Positions 1-10,335 are shown, counted from the first letter of the stretch. The stretch is DNA of 64,000 nt from Paenibacillus albicereus (GCF_012676905.1 NZ_CP051428.1:3248001-3312000), one strand, 5' to 3'. Made by a program: numbers and translations. The notes: generated from the sequence alone by a model not told the origin.

Positions 1-1092
1 GTGAAGGCCGTCCTTCAGCTTGCCGGCGCGGGCGGCGGCGAGGCCGAGCAGCGCCATCAGGCCGGCGCGCAGGATCGACGGAGAGGCGCCGGTCAGCAGC
101 ACGTAAGGCGGCACGGCGAGCAGGAGCAGCACGAGGATGCGCTCCCGCGACAGCCGCAGCAGGCGCAGCAGGCCGGCGAGCAAGCCGAGCATGACCGCCA
201 CATGCATGCCCGATACGGCCATGATGTGCGTCAGGCCGAGCCGGGCGAAGCGGCGGTACAGCTCCGGGTCCGTCTCGTCCTGGCCGCCGAGGACGAGCGC
301 CTGCATGTATCCGGCCTGCTCCGCCGGATACAGCCGCGTCAGCGCGCCGCCGAGCGACGCGCGCGCCGCATCCATGCGGCCGAGCAGCGCGGCGGCGCTC
401 CAAGGGCTGCCTGGCGCGGCCTCGACCGCGCCGGCGCCCTGCACCTGCAGCTGCCAGGCGATGCCCTGGCTGCGCAGGTAGCGGCGGTAGTCGAAGCCGC
501 CGCGATTGGCCGGCGGAGCCGGCACCTCCAGCGTGCCGCGCAGCCGCACGCGGTCCCCGCGCCGCCAGCTGCGGGCGGCGGCAAGCTCTTGCTCGTGCAG
601 CAGCTTCACGCGCACGAGCAGCGTCTCGCGCAGCGGCATCGCCTGCTGCGCGTCCCCCGCGCGGAGGCGATGCGCCTCCACGCGCAGCTGCGCCACGTCG
701 CCGTCGAGCCGGACCGGCGACGCGATCGTCCCCGCCGCCTCGGCGCGCAGCTCCGGCGGCTCCAGCTGCGCCGCAGCGGCGGCGTATTCGGCGGCGAGCG
801 CGGTCACCGACCGCGCCTCCGCCCATTGCCGCTCGCCTGCGGCAAGCGCATAGGCCGCCAGGCAAGCGGCGGCCAGTCCGGGCCTGGCCTGGCCGGCGAG
901 CGCGAGCGCAGCCAGGACCAGGCCGAGCCCGAGCCCGGCGGCGAGCATGCCGCCGGGAGTGGCGTACGCGGCCGCCGAGCTGCCCGCGACGAAGCAGACG
1001 GCCGCCCAGACGAGCGGCCGCCCGTCCAGCCATCCCCTTTTGCGCCGGGGCGGCTCGATCGGCCAGCCCCTCCCTTGCATCGGGTCGATCAT
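1..1092 (-). CDS. comEC: ComEC/Rec2 competence DNA channel, N-terminal part (runs off the window)
   Basis: Codes for the first 364 residues of the inner-membrane channel that carries single-stranded transforming DNA into the cytoplasm. The frame is open to base 1, so the C-terminal part lies outside. A hydrophobic N-terminal region is followed by a soluble stretch, then near residues 286-300 the family signature GLTHIMAVSGMH, the Competence-domain motif usually read HLLAISGLH. The ATG at 1092 has AGGAGG about 9 bases upstream. The gene follows comEB but is separated from it by a strong terminator hairpin (1121-1170), so it probably needs read-through or its own promoter. Family call is firm; start is well supported. 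Confidence 0.9.
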   Translation of the reverse strand, partial: MIDPMQGRGWPIEPPRRKRGWLDGRPLVWAAVCFVAGSSAAAYATPGGMLAAGLGLGLVLAALALAGQARPGLAAACLAAYALAAGERQWAEARSVTALAAEYAAAAAQLEPPELRAEAAGTIASPVRLDGDVAQLRVEAHRLRAGDAQQAMPLRETLLVRVKLLHEQELAAARSWRRGDRVRLRGTLEVPAPPANRGGFDYRRYLRSQGIAWQLQVQGAGAVEAAPGSPWSAAALLGRMDAARASLGGALTRLYPAEQAGYMQALVLGGQDETDPELYRRFARLGLTHIMAVSGMHVAVMLGLLAGLLRLLRLSRERILVLLLLAVPPYVLLTGASPSILRAGLMALLGLAAARAGKLKDGLH

Positions 1093-1120
1093 CCGACAAT
1101 GCCTCCTTCCGCACGCAACG

Positions 1121-1170
1121 AAAAAAGCACCTCCCGGCCATCGCGAACACGCGATGCTCCGAGAGGTGCT
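1121..1170 (-). terminator. Rho-independent terminator or attenuator between comEB and comEC
   Basis: Read on the minus strand, a GC-rich stem (arms AGCACCTCTCGG and CCGGGAGGTGCT, with a second stem CGCG/CGCG-type top) is followed by TTTTTT. It lies downstream of comEB and only about 29 bases before the comEC start. Full termination would isolate comEC, so partial read-through is likely. Confidence 0.8.
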
Positions 1171-1254
1171 TCCTCCCTGCCTGATATCCAATCTTTCCTT
1201 GCCATCATTCGGTCTTGACCCGAACAGCCGTATGCCGAAATCCATGCGGCCCGC

Positions 1255-1440
1255 ATGGTCTCATCCAGGCCTTCCAGACGCCATTATCTGCCCTGGCTGC
1301 CGCTCTCGTCCAGGCGTTCAGCCGCCCTCATCGAGCCTGCAGCCGTTCTCGTCCAAGCCATCCAAACTCTCTCATCCGCCCGACAGCCGCTCTCATCCAG
1401 GCCGTCCGGCCGCGCTCATCTCGACAGGCAGCCGCCGCTC
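1255..1440. repeat. Degenerate short repeats with CTC(A/G)TCCAGGC core
   Basis: Between comEB and its terminator the sequence repeats a core like CTCATCCAGGCCTTCC at about 1259, 1304, 1347, 1370 and 1391, with weaker relatives at about 1327 and 1415. Spacing is irregular, about 20-45 bases. No gene is seen here. It lies in the 3' untranslated part of the comEB transcript. Function unknown. Confidence 0.5.
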
Positions 1441-1445
1441 CGTCC

Positions 1446-1988
1446 TCAATCGACCACCGCGGCGCCCGCTTGCGGAGGCGGCGCGTAGCCGTCCAGCCGG
1501 CGGAACACGATGCCCTTTTGCGCCATCAGCTGCTCCACCTTGGCGGCGTCCTTGGGATAGCCCCGGTGGAACACGATCTCCACGATGCCGCTGTTGGCGA
1601 GCATGTTCGCGCACGTCCAGCAAGGCTGGTCCGTCACGTACACCGTCGAGCCCTCGCGGTCGATCCGGTCGGTGAACAGCAGCAGGTTCTGCTCGGCATG
1701 GATCGTGCGGATGCAGCGCTGCTTCTTGACCATCTCCGGCTCGCCGGCGACGCCCTCGCGCTGCTCCCATTCCTCCACGATCATGCAGCCCGCCTCCGAG
1801 CAGTCGGCGACGCCCATCGGAGCGCCGTTGTACGCCGTCCCGAGCAGCTTCTTGCCCTGGACGAGCAGCGCGCCGACATGACGCCGCGAGCAGCGGGAGC
1901 GGGTCGACACCATGTAGGCGATGTCCATGAAATACGTATCCCAGTCCTTGCGGACCTCATCTTGCTGTCCTGGCATCCGGTCGGGCAT
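1446..1988 (-). CDS. comEB: ComEB, dCMP deaminase family protein
   Basis: A 180-residue zinc-dependent deoxycytidylate deaminase that makes dUMP from dCMP; in Bacillus it is encoded in the comE operon though not needed for DNA uptake. The zinc site is visible as HAEQN (His and catalytic Glu) and PCWTC (two Cys ligands). The frame is open further upstream, but ATG at 1988 has GGAGG about 8 bases ahead and begins the conserved region (MPDRMPGQQ, then DWDTYFMDIAY). The C-terminus ends in a short Pro/Ala-rich tail. Lies downstream of metY on the same strand. Confidence 0.92.
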   Translation of the reverse strand: MPDRMPGQQDEVRKDWDTYFMDIAYMVSTRSRCSRRHVGALLVQGKKLLGTAYNGAPMGVADCSEAGCMIVEEWEQREGVAGEPEMVKKQRCIRTIHAEQNLLLFTDRIDREGSTVYVTDQPCWTCANMLANSGIVEIVFHRGYPKDAAKVEQLMAQKGIVFRRLDGYAPPPQAGAAVVD

Positions 1989-2070
1989 CGAAGCCCCTCC
2001 TCCCTGTCGAATCCTGTCTACAGCCATTATACCGGATTCGAAAGGAAAGTCACACGGGACCCGCTGTCTG

Positions 2071-3432
<1,362 letters not shown>

Positions 3433-3444
3433 TCATCCATTTTC

Positions 3445-3999
3445 TCACATCTCCTGGGAGACGACAACAAGATTTTTCCACTTTTCAAGCAGCTTCGGGC
3501 CGATCCCTTTGACCCGCTCCACCTCGTCCACGCTGGCGAAAGGTCCGTTGCGCTCGCGGTCCTCCACGATCGCCTTCGCTTTGGCTGGACCGACTCCAGG
3601 CAAGCCGTCCAGCTCCTCGGCCGTCGCCCGGTTCAGGTCGAGGCGGCCGTCCGCCGCGTAGCCGCCGGCAGGCTGCGCTTCCGCCTGCCCGCTTCCCGCG
3701 CGGTCTTCCTCCGATCGTCCGCCTCCCGCGCCGTCGACTCGATCCGCATCCGCTGTCCCGTCCCCCTCGTCCTCCTTCGCGATCTTCCCGTCCGCTCCCG
3801 TGCCGGCAGCCAGCGCCGCCCGATCCGCCGCGGCGTCATCGAGCCGGATCCAGCCCGACGGCTCCGGTTCTCTTTCCGACTGGAGGCCGAGCGCGAGCAG
3901 CAAGCCGCCCGATACGGCCAGCGCGGCGACGGCTGCCCGTCCCCTCCATCCTCGCCTCGCCATCGTTCGCTTCTCCATGCGGTTCTGATGGTTTTCCAT
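3445..3999 (-). CDS. comEA: ComEA competence DNA-binding protein
   Basis: A 184-residue membrane-anchored DNA receptor for transformation. An N-terminal anchor (residues about 22-42, AAVAALAVSGGLLLALGL) is followed by a low-complexity Ala/Gly/Asp/Glu linker and a C-terminal helix-hairpin-helix DNA-binding domain beginning LDLNRATAEELDGLPGVG and ending with a second hairpin VKGIGPKLLEKWK. ATG at 3999 is used because AAAGGGTGAAGG lies just upstream; a longer frame to 4176 reads through the intergenic region. The SLBB domain found in Bacillus ComEA is not recognisable, the linker taking its place. comER is transcribed divergently. Confidence 0.9.
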   Translation of the reverse strand: MENHQNRMEKRTMARRGWRGRAAVAALAVSGGLLLALGLQSEREPEPSGWIRLDDAAADRAALAAGTGADGKIAKEDEGDGTADADRVDGAGGGRSEEDRAGSGQAEAQPAGGYAADGRLDLNRATAEELDGLPGVGPAKAKAIVEDRERNGPFASVDEVERVKGIGPKLLEKWKNLVVVSQEM

Positions 4000-4241
4000 G
4001 CCCTTCACCCTTTCGGCTTCAAGTTTTTCCAAAATCCGGCGTGCCTGTCGACATGTTGGCCGGGCCTCGCCGCATACAGTAATAGCGATTCGCCATCCGT
4101 CCGCCCTGCGGTCCCGGATGGCCTGACGGAAATGGGAGGTGCGGCCGCATTGCGGCGGCTTGCCTCCCGGCTCCATGCGAGGCGCCCTGCCAAGCCAGGC
4201 CGGTACAGAGCGCGCTTCAGCCCGCTAGGAGGGATTCGTTC

Positions 4242-5081
4242 ATGAAGGTGGGTTTCATCGGTACCGGCAGCATGGGCAGCCTGCTCGTAAATGCCTTTGT
4301 CCGTTCAGGCGCCCTGGAGGCATCCGATATTGTCGTCGCCAACCGCACCCAGGCCAAAGCGGAGCGGCTCGCCTCCGCCTATCCCGGCATGTTCGCCGCC
4401 GCGACCAACCGCGAGCTCATCCAGCAATGCGACTGCTTGTTCCTCTGCATCAAGCCGTCCGAATTCAAGACCGTGCTGCAGGAGCTTCGCCCCTGGGCGC
4501 GGGAGGATCAGATCGTCGTCTCCATCACGAGCCCGATCCTCATCCAGCAGCTCGAGGATCAGCTGCCGTGCCGCATCGCCAAGGTCATCCCCAGCATCAC
4601 GAGCGGCGTCCTGAGCGGCGTCTCGCTCTGCATGTTCGGCAGCCGCATGGCCGTGGCCGACTGCTGCCTGCTCGAAGGGCTGCTTTCCCATATCAGCGAG
4701 CCTCTGCTCATCGACGAACAGTACACGCGCGTCGTATCCGATCTGTCCAGCTGCGGCCCGGCATTCATGGCGTTCCTCGCGCAGCGGCTCGTCGACGCTG
4801 CGGTCGAGGTGACCGGCATCGACCCGGACGAGGCGGTCGCCATCACGAGCGCCATGCTGCTCGGCACCGGCAAGCTTCTCACCGAGGGCGGCATGACGCC
4901 GAAGGAGCTGATCCAGCGCGTTTCCGTTCCGGGCGGCATCACTCAGCAAGGGCTGCAGCTGCTGCGGCAGGAGACCGACGGCGTGTTCCAGAAGCTGATC
5001 CGGACGACGCATGACAAGTACCGCGAGGATCTCGAGAAGGTTCAAGCGGCCTTATACGGCGAAGAGGTGAACGGTCCCTGA
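4242..5081 (+). CDS. comER: ComER, pyrroline-5-carboxylate reductase-like protein
   Basis: A 279-residue ProC-family protein divergent from comEA, as in Bacillus. The N-terminal Rossmann motif GFIGTGSMGSLL and the family regions KPSEF (for the usual KPQ) and SCGPAFMAFL (usual SCNGSSPAYVF-type motif) place it in the family. GMTPKELIQRVSVPGGIT matches the conserved C-terminal dimer motif of ProC enzymes, with R-V-S-V-P-G-G-I-T in place of V-x-S-P-G-G-T-T. Whether it still makes proline is not shown; ComER proteins have been linked to sporulation and biofilm control rather than to competence. RBS AGGAGGG precedes ATG. The last codons lie inside a large hairpin (5064-5120). Confidence 0.88.
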   Translation: MKVGFIGTGSMGSLLVNAFVRSGALEASDIVVANRTQAKAERLASAYPGMFAAATNRELIQQCDCLFLCIKPSEFKTVLQELRPWAREDQIVVSITSPILIQQLEDQLPCRIAKVIPSITSGVLSGVSLCMFGSRMAVADCCLLEGLLSHISEPLLIDEQYTRVVSDLSSCGPAFMAFLAQRLVDAAVEVTGIDPDEAVAITSAMLLGTGKLLTEGGMTPKELIQRVSVPGGITQQGLQLLRQETDGVFQKLIRTTHDKYREDLEKVQAALYGEEVNGP

Positions 5082-5120
5082 CCGCTTCATCAAGAAGCGG
5101 ACTCAGGGTCCGTTCACCTC
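5064..5120 (+). repeat. Long imperfect palindrome spanning the comER stop codon
   Basis: Arms GAGGTGAACGGTCCCTGA and TCAGGGTCCGTTCACCTC pair with one mismatch, and an inner CCGCTTC/GAAGCGG pair extends the stem. The stop codon of comER is within the left arm. There is no T tail, so it is not a simple terminator; a separate terminator follows at 5148. Confidence 0.75.
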
Positions 5121-5147
5121 TCCGGGATGCTTTCCTCAGGAAAGTTC

Positions 5148-5170
5148 AAGCCCCCGTCGGGGGCTTTTTT
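5148..5170 (+). terminator. Terminator after comER
   Basis: GCCCCC GTC GGGGGC followed by TTTTTT, 67 bases past the comER stop codon. Confidence 0.9.
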
Positions 5171-5597
5171 ACATATAGGGGGTGCTGGTTTTAAACCATA
5201 CACCAAGTCAAGACGTACAGGACAGCCTCTTCCATACCACGATGAACCAGCCGTTCCTGCGATGTAAACGTCTTGTTCGGCTACCATCAGACGCCATCAG
5301 CCCAACCGGCTGTTGCCACACGATCGGACTTCAAGCGCTAGCGATACGACAAGACGCTATTCGCGCCAAAAAGGGGCTGCTGAAGCGTGCAACGAAACCC
5401 GCAAGCGCTATTTGCCGATACATCGCCGAAAATACCGCCAGTAGACCGGAATAACGCTTGAGAGTTTCATTAAATAAAATGGAACGTTTATTTCTAGCTG
5501 AATAGCGTCGCTCCGTTTCGTTAAACGGGCCTGGGGACAAGCAACCGTATTTACAACCCTGCGACTTGATGAATCGTCGGGGGGCTAGGCCCCAGCC
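5171..5597. other. Intergenic region with paired 29-bp dispersed repeat
   Basis: No gene is supported here. Open frames of 69 and 90 codons exist but neither has a convincing ribosome-binding site or a protein-like composition. Two related 29-base copies lie at 5447-5475 and 5497-5525, exactly 50 bases apart, ending TTTCATTAAA and TTTCGTTAAA. A second such pair occurs at 62264-62342 with the same spacing. The region is more AT-rich than its surroundings. Confidence 0.6.
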
Positions 5598-8039
5598 TCA
5601 GTTCGCCACGATGTTGACGAGCTTGCCCTTGACGGCGACGACCTTGCGCACCGTCTTGCCGGCGATCAGCTCGGCGACCTTCGGCAGCTCCTTGGCGACG
5701 CGCTCCATCTCTGCCGTATCCATATCGGCGGCGATCGAGACGCGCTCGGCGATCTTGCCGTTGACCTGCACGACGATCTCGACCTCCTGGTCGACCGTCC
5801 ACTGCTCGTCAAACTCCGGCCAGGCGACGTAGCTGACGGAGCCTTCGCGGCCGAGCTTCTCCCACAGCTCCTCCGCGATATGCGGAGCGAGCGGCGACAG
5901 CAGCTGCACGAAGTTCTCCACCGAGCGGCGCGGCAGCGTCTCCGCCTTGTACGCCTCGTTCACCCAGATCATCAGCTGGCTGATCGCCGTGTTGAAGCGC
6001 AGGTTCTCGAAGTCGTCCGACACCTTCTTGATCGAGCGGTGCCACACGCGGTTGTACGCATCGCTGCCCGCCTCGTCCGAGATGCGCGGGTTCAGCTCGC
6101 CGCCTTCGCCGACGAACAGGCGCCAGACGCGGCTCAGGAAGCGGTGCATGCCCTCGACGCCGCTCTCGTTCCACGGCTTGGTCGCCTCCAGCGGCCCCAT
6201 GAACATCTCGTACAGACGCAGCGTGTCCGCGCCGTACTCGCCGACGATGTCGTCCGGGTTGATGACGTTGCCGCGCGACTTGGACATCTTCTCGTTGTTC
6301 GTGCCGAGGATCATGCCCTGGTTGACGAGCTTGTGGAAAGGCTCCTTGGTGTCGACGGCGCCGATGTCGTACAGCACCTTGTGCCAGAAGCGCGCGTACA
6401 GCAGGTGGAGCACCGCATGCTCCGCGCCGCCGATGTACAGGTCGACCGGCATCCACTCGCGCTGCTTCTCCTTGGAGACGAGCTCCTTGTCGTTGTGCGG
6501 GTCGATGAAGCGCAGGTAGTACCAGCAGCTGCCCGCCCACTGCGGCATCGTGTTCGTCTCGCGCCGCGCCGGCAGGCCGGTCTCCGGATCGGTCGTGTTG
6601 ACCCAGTCCGTCACGTTCGCCAGCGGCGACTCGCCCGTGCCCGACGGCTTGATCGCGTCGACATCCGGCAGCAGCAGCGGCAGCTGGTCCTCCGGCACCG
6701 GCTTCATGCTGCCGTCCTCCAGATGGAGGATCGGGATCGGCTCGCCCCAGTAGCGTTGGCGGCTGAACAGCCAGTCGCGCAGCCGGTACGTCGTCTTGCC
6801 GCGGCCTTTGCCGCTCTCCTCGAGGCGCGCGATCATCGCGGCGATCGCCTCGGCGTTGGACTTGCCGTCCAGGAAGTCCGAGTTCACATGCGGGCCGTCC
6901 CCGGCAAAGGCTTCCTGCTCGACGTCTCCGCCCTGCACGACCTCGATGATCGGCAAGCCGAACTGCTTGGCGAACTCCCAATCGCGCTGGTCGTGGCCCG
7001 GCACCGCCATGATCGCGCCCGTGCCGTAGCCGGCGAGCACGTAGTCGGCGATCCACACCGGCACCTTCGAGCCGCTGACCGGATTGATCGCGTAGGCGCC
7101 GGTGAATACGCCGGACTTTTCCTTCGCCAGATCGGTCCGCTCCAGGTCGCTCTTGCGGGCGGCCGCCTCGCGGTACTCCGCCACGGCGGCGCGCTGCGAG
7201 TCGCTGGCGATGGCGTCGACGAGCTCATGCTCCGGCGCCAGCACGCAGTACGTCGCGCCGAACAGCGTGTCCGGACGCGTCGTGAACACGTGGATCTCGG
7301 CATCCTTGCCGTCCACGGCGAACGCGACTTCGGCGCCGACCGACTTGCCGATCCAGTTGCGCTGCATGTCCTTGATGCTCTCCGACCAGTCGAGCTCCTC
7401 CAGGTCGTCGAGCAGCCGCTCGGCGTACTCGGTGATCTTCAGCACCCATTGGCGCATCGGCTTGCGCACGACCGGATGGTTGCCGCGCTCCGACAGGCCG
7501 TTGATGACCTCCTCGTTGGCCAGCACCGTCCCGAGCGCCTCGCACCAGTTGACCGGAATCTCGGCGACGTAGGCGAGGCCTTTCTTGTACAGCTGGATGA
7601 AGATCCACTGCGTCCACTTGTAGTAGTCCGGATCGGTCGTGCTGATCTCGCGGTCCCAGTCGTAGGAGAAGCCGAGCGACTTGATCTGGCGGCGGAAGTT
7701 GTTGATGTTCTTGACCGTGATGTCGCGCGGATGCTCGCCCGTGTCGAGCGCGTGCTGCTCCGCCGGCAGGCCGAACGCGTCCCAGCCCATCGGATGCAGC
7801 ACGTTGTAGCCCTTCATCCGCTTGTAGCGGGAGACGATGTCGGTCGCCGTGTAGCCCTCGGGATGGCCGACATGGAGGCCGGCGCCGGACGGATACGGGA
7901 ACATGTCGAGCGCGTAGAACTTCGGCTTGCCCGGCTCCTCGGTCGTGGCGAACGTCTTATGCTCATCCCAGTACTGCTGCCATTTCGGCTCCAGCTGCTG
8001 GGGATTGTACCCTTGGTGTTGGTTGCGGTCTTGACTCAT
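5598..8039 (-). CDS. leuS: Leucyl-tRNA synthetase
   Basis: An 813-residue cytoplasmic class I aminoacyl-tRNA synthetase that charges tRNA-Leu. The HIGH motif appears as HVGH within [10 protein letters not shown], and the KMSKS loop as EKMSKSRGN. Between them is the CP1 editing domain with the [11 protein letters not shown] motif. Length matches bacterial LeuRS. ATG at 8039 lies 10 bases after AGGAGG; the frame is open further into the leader, which is regulatory RNA rather than protein. Expression is controlled by a leucine T-box (8083-8360) from a strong promoter at 8367-8396. Confidence 0.97.
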   Translation of the reverse strand: MSQDRNQHQGYNPQQLEPKWQQYWDEHKTFATTEEPGKPKFYALDMFPYPSGAGLHVGHPEGYTATDIVSRYKRMKGYNVLHPMGWDAFGLPAEQHALDTGEHPRDITVKNINNFRRQIKSLGFSYDWDREISTTDPDYYKWTQWIFIQLYKKGLAYVAEIPVNWCEALGTVLANEEVINGLSERGNHPVVRKPMRQWVLKITEYAERLLDDLEELDWSESIKDMQRNWIGKSVGAEVAFAVDGKDAEIHVFTTRPDTLFGATYCVLAPEHELVDAIASDSQRAAVAEYREAAARKSDLERTDLAKEKSGVFTGAYAINPVSGSKVPVWIADYVLAGYGTGAIMAVPGHDQRDWEFAKQFGLPIIEVVQGGDVEQEAFAGDGPHVNSDFLDGKSNAEAIAAMIARLEESGKGRGKTTYRLRDWLFSRQRYWGEPIPILHLEDGSMKPVPEDQLPLLLPDVDAIKPSGTGESPLANVTDWVNTTDPETGLPARRETNTMPQWAGSCWYYLRFIDPHNDKELVSKEKQREWMPVDLYIGGAEHAVLHLLYARFWHKVLYDIGAVDTKEPFHKLVNQGMILGTNNEKMSKSRGNVINPDDIVGEYGADTLRLYEMFMGPLEATKPWNESGVEGMHRFLSRVWRLFVGEGGELNPRISDEAGSDAYNRVWHRSIKKVSDDFENLRFNTAISQLMIWVNEAYKAETLPRRSVENFVQLLSPLAPHIAEELWEKLGREGSVSYVAWPEFDEQWTVDQEVEIVVQVNGKIAERVSIAADMDTAEMERVAKELPKVAELIAGKTVRKVVAVKGKLVNIVAN

Positions 8040-8082
8040 CGTTATATGGCCTCCTGTTCGAGTTGAAGCGCTGCAGGCATGC

Positions 8083-8360
8083 AAAAAAACCTCCCGCCCC
8101 AGCGCTGAAACGCTAGGGACGAGAGGTTTGGATTCCCGTGGTACCACCCTAGTTGACGTCCGGCCCACGGCTCGGTCCGCCCACTCATTGACGCCCTTAA
8201 CGCGGGCCGGTCGGCAAGGCTGCGCCCGCGGCGCGGGGATGACCTTGCGGCTCCGAGGCGAGATTCGGCACGCTGCGGCTCCGGCTCGCACCACTTCTCC
8301 GGATCTCTGACTTCCGCTGCGGAGCCTACTGCTCCTCATCAACGCCAATTTTGGCTAATT
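8083..8360 (-). ncRNA. T-box leader of leuS (leucine specifier)
   Basis: Read on the minus strand, the antiterminator T-box sequence AGGGTGGTACCACGGG is at 8150-8135. It is followed by a terminator stem (AACCTCTCGTCCCTAGCG pairing with CGCTGGGGCGGGAGGTT) and TTTTTTT (8128-8083). Upstream are stem I hallmarks: AGTA, AGAGA and the GTGCGAGCCGG region, then GAATCTCGCC, in which CTC is the likely Leu specifier codon. Uncharged tRNA-Leu is expected to favour read-through into leuS. Class is certain; the specifier assignment rests on the downstream gene and its position. Confidence 0.94.
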
Positions 8361-8366
8361 GAACCG

Positions 8367-8396
8367 ATTATAGCGGAACCGCTCGGATCGTGTCAA
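8367..8396 (-). promoter_or_regulatory. Sigma-A promoter for the leuS T-box transcript
   Basis: On the minus strand, TTGACA (8396-8391), an 18-base spacer and a perfect TATAAT (8372-8367), placing transcription start near 8360. Confidence 0.85.
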
Positions 8397-8446
8397 GCCG
8401 GCGGGGCTGGCCGCGAGGCCACGCAAGTAGCCGGCTGGCGCGCCGT

Positions 8447-8476
8447 TTGGCGCAGCCCCGCGGCATCCGATATACT
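8447..8476 (+). promoter_or_regulatory. Probable promoter for the SDR gene
   Basis: TTGGCG, 18-base spacer, TATACT, ending 44 bases before the ATG at 8521. Confidence 0.55.
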
Positions 8477-8520
8477 TAGGCTGAACCTCGATCCATTCGA
8501 GACCAAAGGAGAGATCATTC

Positions 8521-9243
8521 ATGGAGCTCAAAACAAAGACCGCCATCATCACCGGCGCCGGCAAAGGCATCGGCCGCGCCGCAGCCGAAGCGCTCGCCCG
8601 CGAGGGCGTCAGCCTCGGCCTCATCTCGCGCACGGAGTCCGAGCTGGCCGCGCTCGCCAAGCAGCTGTCGGACCGCTACGGCGTCGACGTCCATTATGCG
8701 GTCGCCGACATCTCCGACGCCGCCCAGGCCGCCGAAGCGGCGCAGGGGCTCGCCCAAGAGCTCGGACGCGTCGACATCCTGCTCAACAACGCCGGCGTCG
8801 CCAGCTTCGGCAAGGTCGCCGACATGGACCCGGCCGAGTGGGAGCGCATCGTGCGCGTCAACCTGTTCGGCACCTACTACGTGACGCATGCCGTGCTGCC
8901 GTCCATGCTGGAGCGCCAGTCCGGCTCGATCATCAACGTCGCCTCCACCGCCGGCGAGCGCGGCTTCGCCACCGGCTCCGCCTACAACGCCTCCAAGTTC
9001 GGCGTCATGGGCTTCACCGAGGCGCTCATGCAGGAGGTGCGCAAGTCGGGCATCCGCGTGACGGCGCTGACGCCGAGCACGGTCAACACGCCGCTCGCCT
9101 CGGCCAACGGCCTGCTCAAGGGCGGCGAGCACGACGAGAGCATCCTTCAGCCGGAGGACGTCGCCGAGCTGATCGTCGCCACGCTCAAGCTGCCGGACCG
9201 CGTCTTCATCAAGACGGCCGGCATCTGGACGACGAACCCTTGA
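8521..9243 (+). CDS. Short-chain dehydrogenase/reductase (3-ketoacyl-ACP reductase-like)
   Basis: A 240-residue NAD(P)-dependent oxidoreductase of the classical SDR type. Visible are the cofactor motif TGAGKGIG, the NNAG motif (LLNNAGVASFG), catalytic Ser in INVASTAGERG, and the YNASK pair of Tyr and Lys. It resembles FabG and the YwfD/YkvO-like Firmicute SDRs; the substrate cannot be read from sequence. RBS AAAGGAGAG precedes ATG. It is a single-gene unit, with its own promoter and a strong terminator at 9265. No fatty-acid genes are nearby, so it is unlikely to be the essential fabG. Confidence 0.85.
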   Translation: MELKTKTAIITGAGKGIGRAAAEALAREGVSLGLISRTESELAALAKQLSDRYGVDVHYAVADISDAAQAAEAAQGLAQELGRVDILLNNAGVASFGKVADMDPAEWERIVRVNLFGTYYVTHAVLPSMLERQSGSIINVASTAGERGFATGSAYNASKFGVMGFTEALMQEVRKSGIRVTALTPSTVNTPLASANGLLKGGEHDESILQPEDVAELIVATLKLPDRVFIKTAGIWTTNP

Positions 9244-9264
9244 TTTGACTTCCTCTCCACCAAA

Positions 9265-9319
9265 AGACGCGGCGGCCGTTAGGCCCGGACAGATCCGGGA
9301 GCGGCCGCCGCGTCTTTTT
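9265..9319 (+). terminator. Terminator after the SDR gene
   Basis: A 14-bp perfect stem AGACGCGGCGGCCG / CGGCCGCCGCGTCT with a smaller hairpin in the loop, then TTTTT. Confidence 0.9.
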
Positions 9320-9544
9320 GATCGAGCAGCACAGCATTGCCTCGCACGGGGAGCAGACGAGACAGAAGCCGGCCGCCATTCCCCTTTGAAACGCGAGGAA
9401 TCGTCCTCAAGGTCAGCCGGGCGAGCCCGACGAGCGCCTAGATGAGCTTCGTCTGGCCTGCGGCAATTCGTCGCAATGCAGCGAGTTGCTTGCCGCGCGG
9501 AAAGCAAGCCGATCCGGAAGCGGCGGACGCATCCTGGCGACGCG

Positions 9545-9585
9545 AAAAAAGAGCCGTTCCGGGTCATTGGCCCGGGACGGCTCTT
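9545..9585 (-). terminator. Terminator of the phosphoesterase/ABC operon
   Basis: On the minus strand, AAGAGCCGTCCCGGG pairs with CCCGGAACGGCTCTT and is followed by TTTTTT. It lies immediately after the stop codon of the last gene of the operon. The 225 bases between this and the SDR terminator hold nothing recognisable. Confidence 0.88.
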
Positions 9586-9588
9586 CCG

Positions 9589-10332
9589 TCACGCCATCAG
9601 CAGCTTTTCCCGCAGAGCTCCCAGCTCCTCCTCGCTCAGCCCGATGCCGCGCAGGTACGCCTCCGCTCCGCCGTAACGGCGATGCAGATGCTCCAGCATG
9701 CGCTCCATATGGATCGGCGGGCTGCCGAGGAACGGCTCGTACGCCTCCGCCGGCACCGCCTGCGGCCGCTCGGCGCGCAGCTCCTCCAGCATCGGAGCCA
9801 GGTTGCGCTCCGTCTCGGCGTAGTCCGCGATTATCGTCGCGTCGTCGACGCCCGCCAGCTGCAGGAGCAGGGCGGCGACGACGCCGGTGCGGTCCTTGCC
9901 CCCGGCGCAGTGGAACAGCACGGCGCCCGGCTCGGCGGCGATCAGACCGAATATTTCGCGCAGCCGCTCGGCGCTGCCGTCCAGCATGGCGATATACAGA
10001 TCGCCTAGGCTATAGGCATCCGTCGGAGCCGTCTGCGGCAGCGCGGGATTGAGCAGGCTCACATGGCGGTAGGCCAGCTCCCGGCCGTCCGCGAACACGT
10101 TCGGCTTGGCCGCCAGCTCCCGCTCGGTGCGCAGGTCGATGACGAGCCGGAGTCCGCGGCCGAGCAGCTCGGCGCGGTCCCGGCCGCTCAGCCGGTGCAG
10201 GCCGTCGGCGCGCAGCAGCCGGCCGCAGGCGACCGCGCCTCCGCCGGCAGCGGGGTAGCTGCCGATGTCTCGGACGTTGCAGGCGCCTTCCAGCAGGATG
10301 CGGCGCTCATAGGCTTCGGTAATGGATTCCAT
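9589..10332 (-). CDS. Tyrosine/dual-specificity-type phosphatase (LipA-like, Y_phosphatase3)
   Basis: A 247-residue protein of the cysteine-based phosphatase superfamily. The N-terminus NVRDIGSYP matches the family's N(F/V)RD(L/I)G motif, and the P-loop is HCAGGKDRTG (C-x5-R, with catalytic Cys and Arg). A general-acid Asp lies in the segment YSLGDLYIAML region or nearby. Relatives include Listeria LipA, which removes phosphate from phosphotyrosine and phosphoinositides. It is the last gene of an operon with two metallophosphoesterases and a sugar-type ABC importer, only 3 bases after the permease stop. A role in dephosphorylating an imported compound is more likely than protein signalling, but this is inference. 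Confidence 0.82.
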   Translation of the reverse strand: MESITEAYERRILLEGACNVRDIGSYPAAGGGAVACGRLLRADGLHRLSGRDRAELLGRGLRLVIDLRTERELAAKPNVFADGRELAYRHVSLLNPALPQTAPTDAYSLGDLYIAMLDGSAERLREIFGLIAAEPGAVLFHCAGGKDRTGVVAALLLQLAGVDDATIIADYAETERNLAPMLEELRAERPQAVPAEAYEPFLGSPPIHMERMLEHLHRRYGGAEAYLRGIGLSEEELGALREKLLMA

Positions 10333-10335
10333 CTT

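Noticed and set aside
1-1218. Long plus-strand frame (405 codons) over comEC
   Set aside because: Mirror frame of comEC in GC-rich DNA; composition is Arg/Ala/Gln/His-rich with no family signal, and the minus strand encodes the ComEC motif.
5182-5454. 90-codon frame after the comER terminator
   Set aside because: No family signal, mixed composition, and the only nearby RBS-like sequence (GGGGG) is poor; kept as intergenic.
5880-8066. 728-codon plus-strand frame opposite leuS
   Set aside because: Antisense shadow of leuS, rich in Arg, Val, Leu, His and Asp, with no recognisable domain.
8040-8348. N-terminal extension of LeuS by about 100 residues
   Set aside because: This stretch is the T-box leader RNA and is in frame only by chance.
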